DNA from: Flavobacterium sp. LC2016-01
GTDB lineage: Bacteria; Bacteroidota; Bacteroidia; Flavobacteriales; Flavobacteriaceae
Assembly: GCF_009711135.1 (NCBI RefSeq)
Contig: NZ_WMIC01000003.1
Location: 62,001-126,000, forward strand
DNA: 64,000 bases
Direction of reading: 5' to 3'
The position numbers and the translations under genes are program-made. The notes under the pieces were generated by a model that was given only the letters and a program-made list of their open reading frames with translations, did not search any database and was not told the origin of the DNA. Shown here piece by piece: positions 51,891-59,861 of the stretch (position 1 is its first letter; every line of letters starts with the position of its first letter).

Positions 51891-52239
51891 TGTCAGGCTG
51901 AGCGAAGTCGAAGCCCGCAAAGTAATTCTGTAAATCATTATCTCATTTTCAAATTATCTAATTATCTAATTAATCAGGGCGAGCCAGTATTAGAAAAAGC
52001 GGGCAAACAAACTTTGTGTACATTCGCCCACTTTTCCTAATACTGTCGGGCTATCCGGGCTACTTCGGTAGCTTCCTCCTATCCCTCTCGCGGGCACTCG
52101 TTTTCAGAAAAACATTTGAAGTTATAACGCAATCTTGTCATTTCGAGGAACGAGAAATCTCCACAAGTAACTCCACAAAGATTATCGATCTAGATTACGG
52201 AGTTTCTTTGCGTGGGCTTCGACTTCGCTCAGCCTGACA
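51891..52239. repeat. Long-range inverted repeat, GTCAGGCTGAGCG family
   Basis: TGTCAGGCTGAGCGAAGTCG... at 51891-51916 and its exact 26-bp reverse complement at 52214-52239, 297 bp apart, enclosing structured element copy 2 and a TTGTCATTTCGAGG half-element. The same arm sequence occurs at 19618-19642. The left half of a different family (52135-52162) faces the right arm, giving a chimeric palindrome. Confidence 0.8.
51979..52091 (+). other. Structured intergenic element, copy 2
   Basis: Closing stem GCGAG (51979-51983) with CTCGC (52087-52091). Hairpin 1: CAGTATTAGAAAAAGCGGGC (51985-52004) with GCCCACTTTTCCTAATACTG (52026-52045), 18 pairs and two mismatches. Invariant block CGGGCTATCCG (52047-52057). 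Hairpin 2: GCTAC-TTCG-GTAGC (52059-52072), a C(UUCG)G-type tetraloop. Invariant block CTCCTATCCCTC. Compared with copy 1, both hairpins differ fully in sequence while the blocks are identical, and the T-A pair of the closing stem is swapped to A-T. Confidence 0.75.
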
Positions 52240-52251
52240 ATACTGTACTCA

Positions 52252-52336
52252 ATTGGAATTTGAAACTTATATATTGGAATTTATTTTTTTAATGATTTTT
52301 TAATATTGGAATTTAGGATTTAAAAAATTGGAATTT
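52252..52336. repeat. ATTGGAATTT repeats
   Basis: Four exact copies of ATTGGAATTT in direct orientation at 52252, 52273, 52305 and 52327 (spacing 21, 32, 22). They lie upstream of the response regulator gene. Could be degenerate repeats or binding sites. Confidence 0.5.
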
Positions 52337-52350
52337 ATTTTCTAAAAAAA

Positions 52351-52391
52351 TTACGTATATTAGCATCTTCTTTATAGATGAATATACGTAA
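52351..52391 (+). promoter_or_regulatory. Palindrome upstream of the response regulator gene
   Basis: TTACGTATATT (52351-52361) and AATATACGTAA (52381-52391), perfect 11-bp inverted repeat with an inner CATCT/AGATG stem. The TACGTA core is the same half-site seen in the nitrate promoters, so this could be an autoregulatory site. It ends 27 bp before the ATG. Confidence 0.5.
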
Positions 52392-52418
52392 AAAGTCGCA
52401 ATCAAAATTAAGTAAATT

Positions 52419-53078
52419 ATGAGTAATATCATTCGTGTAGTATTAGCAGATGACCATGTTTTTGTTCGAGACGGAATCAAATCTTTACTTGAAAACGAAG
52501 CAAACATCGAGGTTGTGGGCGAAGCAATCGATGGTGCCGATGCACTTGAAGTGGTTACCGCAAGCAAACCCGATTTACTTATAGTAGATATTCGTATGCC
52601 AAACTTAACAGGCATCGAGGTAGTAGAAAAACTTAGAAGCGAAAACAACAACATAAAAATTATCATGCTTTCGATGCACGAATCGGAAGAATATGTATTA
52701 AAATCTATAAAAGCCGGTGCCGATGGTTATTTGCTTAAAGGATCTTCTAAAGAAGAATTCTTAAAAGCACTTCATACGGTTTCTGCTGGCGGAAAATATT
52801 TCAGCGGAGATATTTCTTCTATCTTAATTGGGCAATTGACAAACCCTTCTAATTCATTAGAACCAAAGCAAAATTTAAGCGACGAAATGATGATTACCAA
52901 AAGAGAAAAGGAAATTCTGACTCTTTTGCTATCCGGAAAAGGAAACAAAGAAATCGCTGAAGCTCTTGACATCAGCAAACGAACTGCCGAAGTACATCGT
53001 TTTAACCTGATGAAAAAGCTGAAAGTAAAAAACTTAATGGAACTTTCTAATAAAGCCACCGAGTATTCTTTAATCTAA
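52419..53078 (+). CDS. NarL/FixJ family response regulator
   Basis: 219 residues. Receiver domain (1-120): VVLADDHVFVRDGIKSLLE with acidic pocket, phospho-Asp in DLLIVDIRMPNLTG near residue 57, IMLSMHESEEYVLKSIKAGA, GYLLKGSS with the conserved Lys near 107. LuxR-type HTH (~150-215): TKREKEILTLLLSGKGNKEI, AEALDISKRTAEVHRFNLMK. Textbook NarL layout. Partner of the NarX-like kinase just upstream; together they are the probable regulators of the nir/nas promoters. Confidence 0.94.
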   Translation: MSNIIRVVLADDHVFVRDGIKSLLENEANIEVVGEAIDGADALEVVTASKPDLLIVDIRMPNLTGIEVVEKLRSENNNIKIIMLSMHESEEYVLKSIKAGADGYLLKGSSKEEFLKALHTVSAGGKYFSGDISSILIGQLTNPSNSLEPKQNLSDEMMITKREKEILTLLLSGKGNKEIAEALDISKRTAEVHRFNLMKKLKVKNLMELSNKATEYSLI

Positions 53079-53085
53079 GATTTCA

Positions 53086-53523
53086 ATGAGAAGTCTACTG
53101 AAATATACCTTCGTAATTTTCATTTTAACTTTAAAAATATACTCTCAAAATTACACTCAGGAATATTCAGATTCTATTCCGAAAAATTGGAAATACTTTA
53201 AATTAAAACAGAATCAAAAAGCTATTATAGTTGATCATATTCCGATTCAAATACTTTGCGGAATTACAGCTTTTGCCTCTGTAACAATTGTTAAAAACAC
53301 CAAAGGAGACATTTTTAGAGTATTGAATTTATGCAGTTTAAAAAAATTTATACCTAATGAAATGGTGAATATATCTCCAGAAAAAGCACCATCATACAAT
53401 GTAATTTTTCCAAAGAAATATGTAATAGATTCGAAAAGTGGCAACGAAATTATTCAAGAAAATAATTATGAAAAAACTATTCTAAAAACAACTTGGGCTT
53501 CGATTGAAAAAATTACGCAATAA
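53086..53523 (+). CDS. Secreted protein of unknown function
   Basis: 145 residues with an N-terminal signal peptide (MRSLLKYTFVIFILTLKIYSQ). Two cysteines (IQILCGITAF, LNLCSLKKF) could form a disulphide. It starts 7 bp after the response regulator stop and is probably co-transcribed. No family recognised. A copy of the nitrate operator-like box (53525-53540) begins just past its stop codon. Confidence 0.7.
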   Translation: MRSLLKYTFVIFILTLKIYSQNYTQEYSDSIPKNWKYFKLKQNQKAIIVDHIPIQILCGITAFASVTIVKNTKGDIFRVLNLCSLKKFIPNEMVNISPEKAPSYNVIFPKKYVIDSKSGNEIIQENNYEKTILKTTWASIEKITQ

Positions 53524-53524
53524 T

Positions 53525-53540
53525 TAAGTATAAATACGTA
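53525..53540 (+). promoter_or_regulatory. Upstream nitrate-box copy
   Basis: TAAGTATAAATACGTA, 15 of 16 bases identical to the nirB box, 53 bp (five turns) upstream of the promoter-proximal box of the transporter gene. Confidence 0.55.
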
Positions 53541-53577
53541 ATTATTTTTCAAAAACTGCGTTTTAGCATCTTTTAAC

Positions 53578-53599
53578 TAAGTTATAGTACTTATTTTTA
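53578..53599 (+). promoter_or_regulatory. Transporter promoter with nitrate box
   Basis: TAAGTTATAGTACTTA (53578-53593) overlaps by two bases a -7-like TATTTTTA (53592-53599). Same geometry as nirB. In addition AGTACTTAT (53586-53594) and ATAAGTACT (53609-53617) form a perfect 9-bp inverted repeat that ends at the base before the ATG, so the start codon may be held in a hairpin. Confidence 0.55.
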
Positions 53600-53617
53600 C
53601 ATAAAAATATAAGTACT

Positions 53618-55117
53618 ATGAAAACTACAAACTCACTTTCGCAATCACACAAGATTTTATTTTTAAATACTTTGGCATTTACAATATGTTTTGCCTGCTG
53701 GACATTAAACGGGGTTTTAGTAACCTTTTTAGTCGATAACGGAATTTTCCACTGGAGCGTTGTTCAGGTTGGATGGCTTTTAGGTATTCCAATCTTAACG
53801 GGTTCTATCATGCGTCTTCCAATTGGAATCTTAACGGATAAATTTGGAGGCAAATATGTCTTTTCACTTTTACTGCTTCTAAGCTCCGTTCCGCTGTTTC
53901 TTCTTCCTTACGCTGACAGCTTTTTTATGTTCGCCTTACTGAGTTTCTTCTTCGGAATGGTAGGAACAAGTTTCGCGGTAGGAATCGGCTATACTTCCAT
54001 TTGGTATCCAAAAGAATGGCAAGGACGCGCTTTAGGAATTTTCGGAATGGGAAATGCTGGCGCTGCTATTACAACCTTTTTAGCGCCTTCCCTATTAAAT
54101 CATTTTTCGATTAATGATCCGCAAAATGGCTGGAAAATACTTCCTGTAATTTACGCTATTTCTCTTGTTGTAATTGGTATTGCCTTTTTGATTTTCACTC
54201 AAAATAAAAAACCAGAAAACAATACTAAAACCGTTTCTCAAATGCTAGTGCCGTTAAAATCTGCTCGTGTTTGGCGCTTTGGAGCCTATTACTTTCTGGT
54301 TTTCGGTTGTTTTGTGGCTTATTCACAATGGCTTTTGCCAAACTTTATGAACGTTTATCAAACCAGTTTGGTTATGGGCGGTTTATTTGCCACTATGTTC
54401 AGTTTGCCTTCTGGCGTAATTAGAGCTTTTGGAGGTTATTTATCGGATAAATTCGGTGCCCGAAAAGTGATGTATTGGGTTTTGGGTTCTTCTGTAATTT
54501 TAAGTGCCTTGTTGGCTATTCCGAAAATGGAAATTACAACTACCGGACCTGGAGTTTTGGCAACCAAAAAAGGTACTATCACGGCTGTTGCCAATGACAA
54601 AATCAAAATTGGTGAAACTGACTTTGCAGTTGCTCAGAAAAAAGAAAACAATGCCGAAAATGCCATCTTCCCAACTAAAACCTCGTGGCAGCAAGTAGTT
54701 GTTGCAGAAAATCAAACGGTAAAGAAAAAAGAACTTTTAGCAAAAGGAATCACAGTTATAAAATTTGATGCCAATATGTGGGTTTTCTTAGTTCTGGTAA
54801 TCCTAATCGGAATTTCATGGGGAATTGGAAAAGCAGCAGTTTACAAACATATTCCGGAATATTTTCCAAATGAAGTAGGTGTTGTAGGCGGAATGGTTGG
54901 AATGATTGGCGGTTTAGGCGGTTTCTTTGGCCCGATTATCTTTGGTTATTTATTAACTGCAACCGGAATCTGGTCAAGTTCATGGATTTTTATACTGCTG
55001 TTCTCAACAGGCTGTTTAGTTTGGATGCATTATGCTATCACGAAAACAATCAAAGAGAAAAAACCTACACCGCAAAAAACAGCTGAACAGCAACAACTTA
55101 TCGCTATTACAAATTGA
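53618..55117 (+). CDS. NarK/NasA-type nitrate/nitrite MFS transporter with soluble insertion
   Basis: Nitrate/nitrite permease, 499 residues, twelve membrane segments. Seen: PIGILTDKFGGKYVFSLLLL in the first half and RAFGGYLSDKFGARKVMYWV in the second (MFS loops), and the nitrate signature GNAGAAITTFLAPSL near residues 146-160, with its counterpart GMVGMIGGLGGFFGPIIFGY near 430. Between segments 8 and 9 (residues ~303-383) lies an ~80-residue soluble insertion (TTGPGVLATKKGTITAVAND ... VVVAENQTVKKKELLAKG) that looks like a lipoyl/barrel-sandwich fold. It belongs to the nitrate island and has the shared operator. Confidence 0.9.
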   Translation: MKTTNSLSQSHKILFLNTLAFTICFACWTLNGVLVTFLVDNGIFHWSVVQVGWLLGIPILTGSIMRLPIGILTDKFGGKYVFSLLLLLSSVPLFLLPYADSFFMFALLSFFFGMVGTSFAVGIGYTSIWYPKEWQGRALGIFGMGNAGAAITTFLAPSLLNHFSINDPQNGWKILPVIYAISLVVIGIAFLIFTQNKKPENNTKTVSQMLVPLKSARVWRFGAYYFLVFGCFVAYSQWLLPNFMNVYQTSLVMGGLFATMFSLPSGVIRAFGGYLSDKFGARKVMYWVLGSSVILSALLAIPKMEITTTGPGVLATKKGTITAVANDKIKIGETDFAVAQKKENNAENAIFPTKTSWQQVVVAENQTVKKKELLAKGITVIKFDANMWVFLVLVILIGISWGIGKAAVYKHIPEYFPNEVGVVGGMVGMIGGLGGFFGPIIFGYLLTATGIWSSSWIFILLFSTGCLVWMHYAITKTIKEKKPTPQKTAEQQQLIAITN

Positions 55118-55194
55118 GAAATTAAAAATTATATTTAACAATACTAGTAACGGCGCTATTTTCTTATAAATTTACGCCTGAAAAAATACCATCC

Positions 55195-56454
55195 ATGAAA
55201 CAAATCAGAATTATTATCCTGTTAATTTTAGGAACCAATGCCTTTGTACAAGCTCAGGAACTAGACGTAAATTTACAAATAAGACCGCGTTTTGAATATC
55301 GAAATGGCTATAAAACCTTACTGCCTTATGGTCAGGAAGGAACATCGCAAATTTCACAGCGTTCTCGTTTGAATTTCAACTATAAACAAGAAGATTTAAT
55401 TGTAAAACTGACTTTACAAAACACGAGAACCTGGGGCGACGTTGTACCAGCTGCTCTTGCTGATAAAAATGGAATTGCAGTTTTTGAAGCTTGGGCACAA
55501 TATAATTTCACAGAGAAATGGAGCGCCAGAATGGGACGCCAAGTACTTTCTTATGACAATCAGCGTATTTTAGGAGAACAAGACTGGGGACAACAGGCTC
55601 AAAGTCATGATGCCCTTACGGTTTCATTTCATACTGAAAAGCAAAAATTAGATTTTGGAGGCGCCTATAACTCTACTGCCGAAAATGTTGTACAGACACC
55701 TTATACAGTTGCCAGTTATAAAGCTTTGCAATATGCATGGTATCACAATCAATTCAATACTGATTTAGGTTTGAGCTTTTTACTCCTAAATACTGGCTAT
55801 GAATATGCTAATGCCGATGCGAAATTATTAGTCGATTACAAACAAACTTTTGGACCTTATTTAACTTATAAAAAAGGTAAAATCGATACTAATTTTTGGG
55901 CATACGGACAAACTGGAAAAAGCACAGACAGAGAAGTAAGCGCATGGAATGCGGCGGCCAACTTCAACTATACTATCACTGAATCGTTTAAAGCGGGGCT
56001 TGGCTACGAGTTTTTATCCGGAAAAGCAACAAACGATGGAAGCACTGTGGTTAAATCATTCAACCCAATTTTTGGAACCAACCACGGTTTCAATGGTTAT
56101 ATGGATTATTTTTATGTTGCAAACCACTTAAACAGCGTTGGTTTGCAAGATGCTTTTATCAAATTGAATTACAATGTAAACAAATGGCAATTTGCTTTGA
56201 TTCCGCATGCATTTTTAGCTGCAGCTGATGTAGTTACTCCGTTAAACGAAAAATTAGATTCGTATTTGGGAACTGAGATCGATGCTACTTTTGGTTATAA
56301 TTTCAAAAAAGACATCACAGTTTCAGGTGGATACTCTCAAATGTTTGGTTCAAAAACGATGGAATTTATTAAAAACGGAGATGCAGATCATACCAATAAT
56401 TGGGCTTGGTTAATGATTTCTGTAAATCCTAGAATTTTTAGCTGGAAAAAATAG
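55195..56454 (+). CDS. Outer-membrane porin, alginate-export (AlgE-like) family
   Basis: 419-residue outer-membrane beta-barrel with a signal peptide (MKQIRIIILLILGTNAFVQAQ). Seen: VNLQIRPRFEYRNGYKTLLP, TSQISQRSRLNFNYKQEDLI, AWAQYNFTEKWSARMGRQVL, YDNQRILGEQDWGQQAQSHD, and C-terminal SVNPRIFSW ending near an aromatic residue. Porins of this family commonly sit beside nitrate transport genes in Bacteroidota and probably pass nitrate across the outer membrane. It lies 77 bp after the transporter and is followed by a strong terminator. Confidence 0.88.
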   Translation: MKQIRIIILLILGTNAFVQAQELDVNLQIRPRFEYRNGYKTLLPYGQEGTSQISQRSRLNFNYKQEDLIVKLTLQNTRTWGDVVPAALADKNGIAVFEAWAQYNFTEKWSARMGRQVLSYDNQRILGEQDWGQQAQSHDALTVSFHTEKQKLDFGGAYNSTAENVVQTPYTVASYKALQYAWYHNQFNTDLGLSFLLLNTGYEYANADAKLLVDYKQTFGPYLTYKKGKIDTNFWAYGQTGKSTDREVSAWNAAANFNYTITESFKAGLGYEFLSGKATNDGSTVVKSFNPIFGTNHGFNGYMDYFYVANHLNSVGLQDAFIKLNYNVNKWQFALIPHAFLAAADVVTPLNEKLDSYLGTEIDATFGYNFKKDITVSGGYSQMFGSKTMEFIKNGDADHTNNWAWLMISVNPRIFSWKK

Positions 56455-56481
56455 TTTTTCTTCAAAATAAACTGACATATT

Positions 56482-56520
56482 TTACCCTTTTCCTATTTCT
56501 GAAAAAGGGTAATTTTTTTT
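56482..56520 (+). terminator. Intrinsic terminator after the porin gene
   Basis: TTACCCTTTT / AAAAGGGTAA, perfect 10-bp stem with an 11-nt loop and eight T. Closes the response regulator-transporter-porin region. Confidence 0.9.
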
Positions 56521-56554
56521 AACATTCTGGAAGCCAATTATATGTTTTAATAGT

Positions 56555-56562
56555 TATATTTG
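56555..56562 (+). promoter_or_regulatory. Candidate -7 element
   Basis: TATATTTG, perfect TAnnTTTG. Start of transcription near 56568, almost at an ATG (56571), which favours the next ATG at 56592 as the real start. Confidence 0.45.
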
Positions 56563-56591
56563 AGGAGATTATGAACCCCAAATTCTATCTC

Positions 56592-56957
56592 ATGAAACAA
56601 TTCCTAAAACTATCTATGCTGACATTTATTGTCACGCAGACAGGCATCGCTCAAAAGTACAATGATGCCCTAATTTCAAAAAATTCCGAAATAAATTTTG
56701 CGAAAACGCAAAAAAGAGGAATTAAAAAAAACAACATAGTGTATTATGTTGAAAATGACTTACAAACAATATCGGCCTACAAAAGAAGCAAATTAAAATG
56801 GCAGACCAATGTAATTTCTATTTGCGGAAAACCAAAAAAAGGAGAAGCTGAAATTAGATATGTAGGTTATAATTCAGACAAACTGCTTATCGTGATGGGA
56901 AAGCATAATTTTGCTGAAATTGATATTAATAGCGGTGTAACAACACTTGTTGGTTAA
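56592..56957 (+). CDS. Small secreted protein of unknown function
   Basis: 121 residues from the ATG at 56592, which begins a clean signal peptide (MKQFLKLSMLTFIVTQTGIAQ). The ATG at 56571 is too close to the -7 element. The mature part is short and beta-rich (NIVYYVENDLQTISAYKRSK, GYNSDKLLIVMGKHNFAEID). No known family. Own promoter and terminator, so a monocistronic unit within the nitrate island. Confidence 0.65.
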   Translation: MKQFLKLSMLTFIVTQTGIAQKYNDALISKNSEINFAKTQKRGIKKNNIVYYVENDLQTISAYKRSKLKWQTNVISICGKPKKGEAEIRYVGYNSDKLLIVMGKHNFAEIDINSGVTTLVG

Positions 56958-57041
56958 GATTAGATACTAACCCATATTTAGCCTGAACCTTAGAATTTAT
57001 TGATAAAAAAAAATAAGATTTTTTTGAAATCTAAAATTTAT

Positions 57042-57080
57042 AAAATGCCCTTTTCTATTTTGGAAAAAGGGCATTTTTTT
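57042..57080 (+). terminator. Intrinsic terminator
   Basis: AAAATGCCCTTTT / AAAAGGGCATTTT, perfect 13-bp stem with a 10-nt loop and T-tract. Ends the small secreted protein gene. Confidence 0.9.
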
Positions 57081-57114
57081 ATTTATATCATCATTTTTAT
57101 CCTGTTAATTTAGG

Positions 57115-57122
57115 TATATTTG
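57115..57122 (+). promoter_or_regulatory. Candidate -7 element for the TPR gene
   Basis: TATATTTG, perfect TAnnTTTG, 42 bp before the ATG; no -33 TTG at normal spacing. Confidence 0.45.
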
Positions 57123-57163
57123 ATCAACAAAAAATCTGATTCTACATCTACAAAACCAAAAAA

Positions 57164-58489
57164 ATGAATAAAATACTTTTACTTCTTATTGCCTCTTTTA
57201 TATTTCCAAAATGCATTTCCCAAACATTAGAATCTAATAGAGAAAAAATAGAAACTGCAAAAACTGAATTAAAAGAAGCAAATAAAAATTTTAGTACTTG
57301 CATTGTAAAATCTGACTTGAAACTGTGCGTTGATGAATTAATCAAAAATGGTACAAATGAGTATAAAAAATATAGCATTGGCGGAGTTCTCTACGAAATT
57401 GACGCTGATCAATCTTTTAAACTTCACGAAGAAGCTTATTTATCCAATACCAATGATAAATATTTTCTTTTGGAATATGCAATTGAGCTTCATAGAAAAG
57501 GAAAATATACTGAAGCTGCAAAACTTTACGAAAGATACTCTGAAAACACACCAAAAGATGTAAGAGCATACGCCTGGCTAAGTGATTGTTATATTAATAC
57601 TGGAGAAATAGAAAAATCACTTTTAAATTGGAGGAAAACAAACCACGCTGAAAATCATATATCAATTGACAATGCCATGTTCATCATTTACGGAAAAACA
57701 ACGCAAATTAAAACCAGAAGTGATTTAAGATCTGAGATTGATAAAGGAAAAACTTCAAGTTTTTATCCATTACTATTTTTAGATAAAAACTGGGAAACAG
57801 ATTGGTGGAATACCCATACACAGCAATATTTTTTGGATGAAGATATTAAACTAGCTCAGGCAAAACTAGGAGAAACAAATCCAGATTTTAAAATTATAAA
57901 AGCCTACTTTAAAATAAAAGAGCTTGAAGAAATAGGTCAATCAGAAGAAATTAAAAAAGTCCTGATCGAAAATAAAATTATTCTGGAAAATAATCCAATA
58001 CCAGCTTTTGGCGAGTTTTCATCTGATTTATTGCGAATTTCTTTCGTCAATAAATTTCTAAATGAAAATGAATTTTACACAAAACGCGGCAATGAATTAT
58101 TAGACCTTGCAAACAAAACAAAAGACAAGGATCTTCTAAACATATATGCTTATTTGCAAGCATCGGTTAACGGAACCGTGAATCCTGAAATAGATAAATT
58201 AGGATGGAAAGAATTTAAAGACGAGCGATTTGTACAAAGCTATTTTTCGGCTAAAGCCAATGATTTAAAATATAATGATATTGAGCTAAACGAAGCTTTA
58301 AAAGATTTCCCAAACTCATCCTATTTATTTTGGTTGAAAGCAAAATGTGCTAAATTGGAAAACAGACCTGTAAGACAAAATCTGATCGAACTGATAAAAA
58401 GAGAATTCAAAACATTTGGAACGGATCCGAATAAATACAGTTATAGACTTAAATCTTATATGGGTACTTTAGAGGTTGAAAAAACTTAA
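57164..58489 (+). CDS. Exported TPR-repeat protein of unknown function
   Basis: 441 residues, signal peptide MNKILLLLIASFIFPKCISQ (the cysteine near 17 is not in a good lipobox). Helical repeats of TPR type: KYFLLEYAIELHRKGKYTEA, AKLYERYSENTPKDVRAYAW, LSDCYINTGEIEKSLLNWRK, then a longer helical C-terminal part. Probably a periplasmic scaffold. No motif links it to nitrate; it may just be inserted in the island. Own promoter and preceded by a terminator. Confidence 0.75.
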   Translation: MNKILLLLIASFIFPKCISQTLESNREKIETAKTELKEANKNFSTCIVKSDLKLCVDELIKNGTNEYKKYSIGGVLYEIDADQSFKLHEEAYLSNTNDKYFLLEYAIELHRKGKYTEAAKLYERYSENTPKDVRAYAWLSDCYINTGEIEKSLLNWRKTNHAENHISIDNAMFIIYGKTTQIKTRSDLRSEIDKGKTSSFYPLLFLDKNWETDWWNTHTQQYFLDEDIKLAQAKLGETNPDFKIIKAYFKIKELEEIGQSEEIKKVLIENKIILENNPIPAFGEFSSDLLRISFVNKFLNENEFYTKRGNELLDLANKTKDKDLLNIYAYLQASVNGTVNPEIDKLGWKEFKDERFVQSYFSAKANDLKYNDIELNEALKDFPNSSYLFWLKAKCAKLENRPVRQNLIELIKREFKTFGTDPNKYSYRLKSYMGTLEVEKT

Positions 58490-58523
58490 ATAATAACCGA
58501 AATTCAGTATAAAAACTAGTAAA

Positions 58524-59237
58524 ATGAAACTCATAGCCTGGAATTGCAACATGGCCTTCAGAAAAAAAGCAGCATACATTCTCGCTTATCATCCTGATAT
58601 TGCCGTAATTCCTGAGTGTGAAAGTCCTGAAAAATTAAAATTTCCTAGCGAAATACAAACACCAACCGACATTTTTTGGTACGGAACCAATCCCCACAAA
58701 GGAGTTGGCGTTTTCTCTTATAGCGATTATCGGTTTCAATTATTAGATTGCCATAATCCCGATTTCAAAAATATTTTACCCATAGCCGTTACGGGCGGAA
58801 AAGTTGATTTTACGCTATTTGCTGTTTGGGCCAATAATCCAGCCGACAAAGATGGCGCTTACGTAACACAGGTTTGGAAAGCGATTAATTATTACGAAGA
58901 TCTAATCAAAGAAACCAAAACCATTTTAATTGGCGATTTTAACAGCAATACGATTTGGGATAAACCCCGAAGAGAAGGAAATCATACTGCGGTCGTAAAT
59001 AAATTAGCCGACAAAAACATTTTTAGTACCTATCACAAATACTTCAATCAAATTCAGGGCAAAGAAGAACATCCAACTTTATACATGTATCGTCACGAAA
59101 ACAAGCCATATCATATGGATTATTGCTTTGCGTCAAATGATTTTATCGAAGTTTTAGAAAGCGTTGAAGTCGGAAATTATAAAGACTGGACTTCGTACAG
59201 CGACCACAAACCTCTAATAATTAAATTCAATATATAA
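58524..59237 (+). CDS. Endonuclease/exonuclease/phosphatase family protein
   Basis: 237 residues, no signal peptide. Metal-dependent EEP fold: MKLIAWNCNMAFRKKAAYIL (metal Asn), PDIAVIPECESP with catalytic Glu, TILIGDFNSNTIWDKPRREG (GDFN, catalytic Asp/Asn), and SYSDHKPLIIKF with the terminal SDH catalytic His. All key residues present. It could be a DNase, RNase or phosphodiesterase. Followed 3 bp later by a methyltransferase gene, likely the same operon. Confidence 0.9.
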   Translation: MKLIAWNCNMAFRKKAAYILAYHPDIAVIPECESPEKLKFPSEIQTPTDIFWYGTNPHKGVGVFSYSDYRFQLLDCHNPDFKNILPIAVTGGKVDFTLFAVWANNPADKDGAYVTQVWKAINYYEDLIKETKTILIGDFNSNTIWDKPRREGNHTAVVNKLADKNIFSTYHKYFNQIQGKEEHPTLYMYRHENKPYHMDYCFASNDFIEVLESVEVGNYKDWTSYSDHKPLIIKFNI

Positions 59238-59240
59238 ACC

Positions 59241-59861
59241 ATGAACAACTGGACCAAAAGATGGGACGACCGCTACAGCAGTGAAGAATTTGCATATGGC
59301 GAAGAACCTAACAATTACCTAAAAGAACAAATCGAAAAATTACAAGTCGGATCTATTTTATTTCCTGCCGAAGGCGAAGGACGAAATGCCATTTTTAGTG
59401 CAAAACTAGGCTGGAACGTTTCGGCTTTTGATATTAGTGAAGAAGGAAGAAACAAAGCTTTAAAACTCGCTGACGTCAATGATGTTTCAATTGATTATCA
59501 AGTTGGTGAATTAGAAACACTTGATTTTGAGGAAGGGCAATTTGATGCCATTGCTTTGATTTATGCCCATTTTCCAGCAGAAATTAAATCGGATATCCAT
59601 AAACAGCTGGATCAATTATTACGCAAAAACGGTATTATTATTTTTGAGGCTTTCAGCAAAAAGCATTTAGAATATCTTGCTATAAATGATAAAGTTGGCG
59701 GACCAAAAGATATTGAATCGCTTTTTTCAATCGAAGAAATAAAAAGTGATTTCCCTAATTATGAAATCATCGAATTGGAAGAAAAAGAAATCGAACTGAA
59801 CGAAGGTTTATTCCATAACGGAACTGGGTCTGTAATTCGATTTATTGGCAGGAAAAAATAA
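59241..59861 (+). CDS. TehB/TPMT-like class I SAM-dependent methyltransferase
   Basis: 206 residues. Seen: N-terminal [20 protein letters not shown] typical of the TehB-like/thiopurine methyltransferase group, SAM motif [20 protein letters not shown] near residues 38-57, [35 protein letters not shown] and [20 protein letters not shown]. Substrate unknown; the group detoxifies chalcogen oxyanions or other small molecules. A 16-bp box almost identical to the nitrate boxes overlaps its stop codon (59859-59874). Confidence 0.88.
   Translation: MNNWTKRWDDRYSSEEFAYGEEPNNYLKEQIEKLQVGSILFPAEGEGRNAIFSAKLGWNVSAFDISEEGRNKALKLADVNDVSIDYQVGELETLDFEEGQFDAIALIYAHFPAEIKSDIHKQLDQLLRKNGIIIFEAFSKKHLEYLAINDKVGGPKDIESLFSIEEIKSDFPNYEIIELEEKEIELNEGLFHNGTGSVIRFIGRKK

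Larger units (their letters stand above)
51794..52418. other. 625-bp intergenic region built from repeats
   Basis: No gene between the sensor kinase and its response regulator. In order: an imperfect TTATCTAATT-rich palindrome (51796-51888), a GTCAGGCTGAGCG arm (51891-51916), more TTATCTAATT units, structured element copy 2 (51979-52091), a TTGTCATTTCGAGG half-element (52135-52162), the matching GTCAGG-type arm (52214-52239), four ATTGGAATTT copies (52252-52336), and an 11-bp hairpin (52351-52391) in the response regulator leader. Short reading frames here are by-products of the repeats. Confidence 0.75.

Noticed and set aside
52016..52237. 73-codon plus-strand reading frame in the sensor-regulator spacer
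   Set aside because: It is read through structured element copy 2 and the TTGTCATT and GTCAGG repeat arms, with no ribosome-binding site and no protein-like composition.
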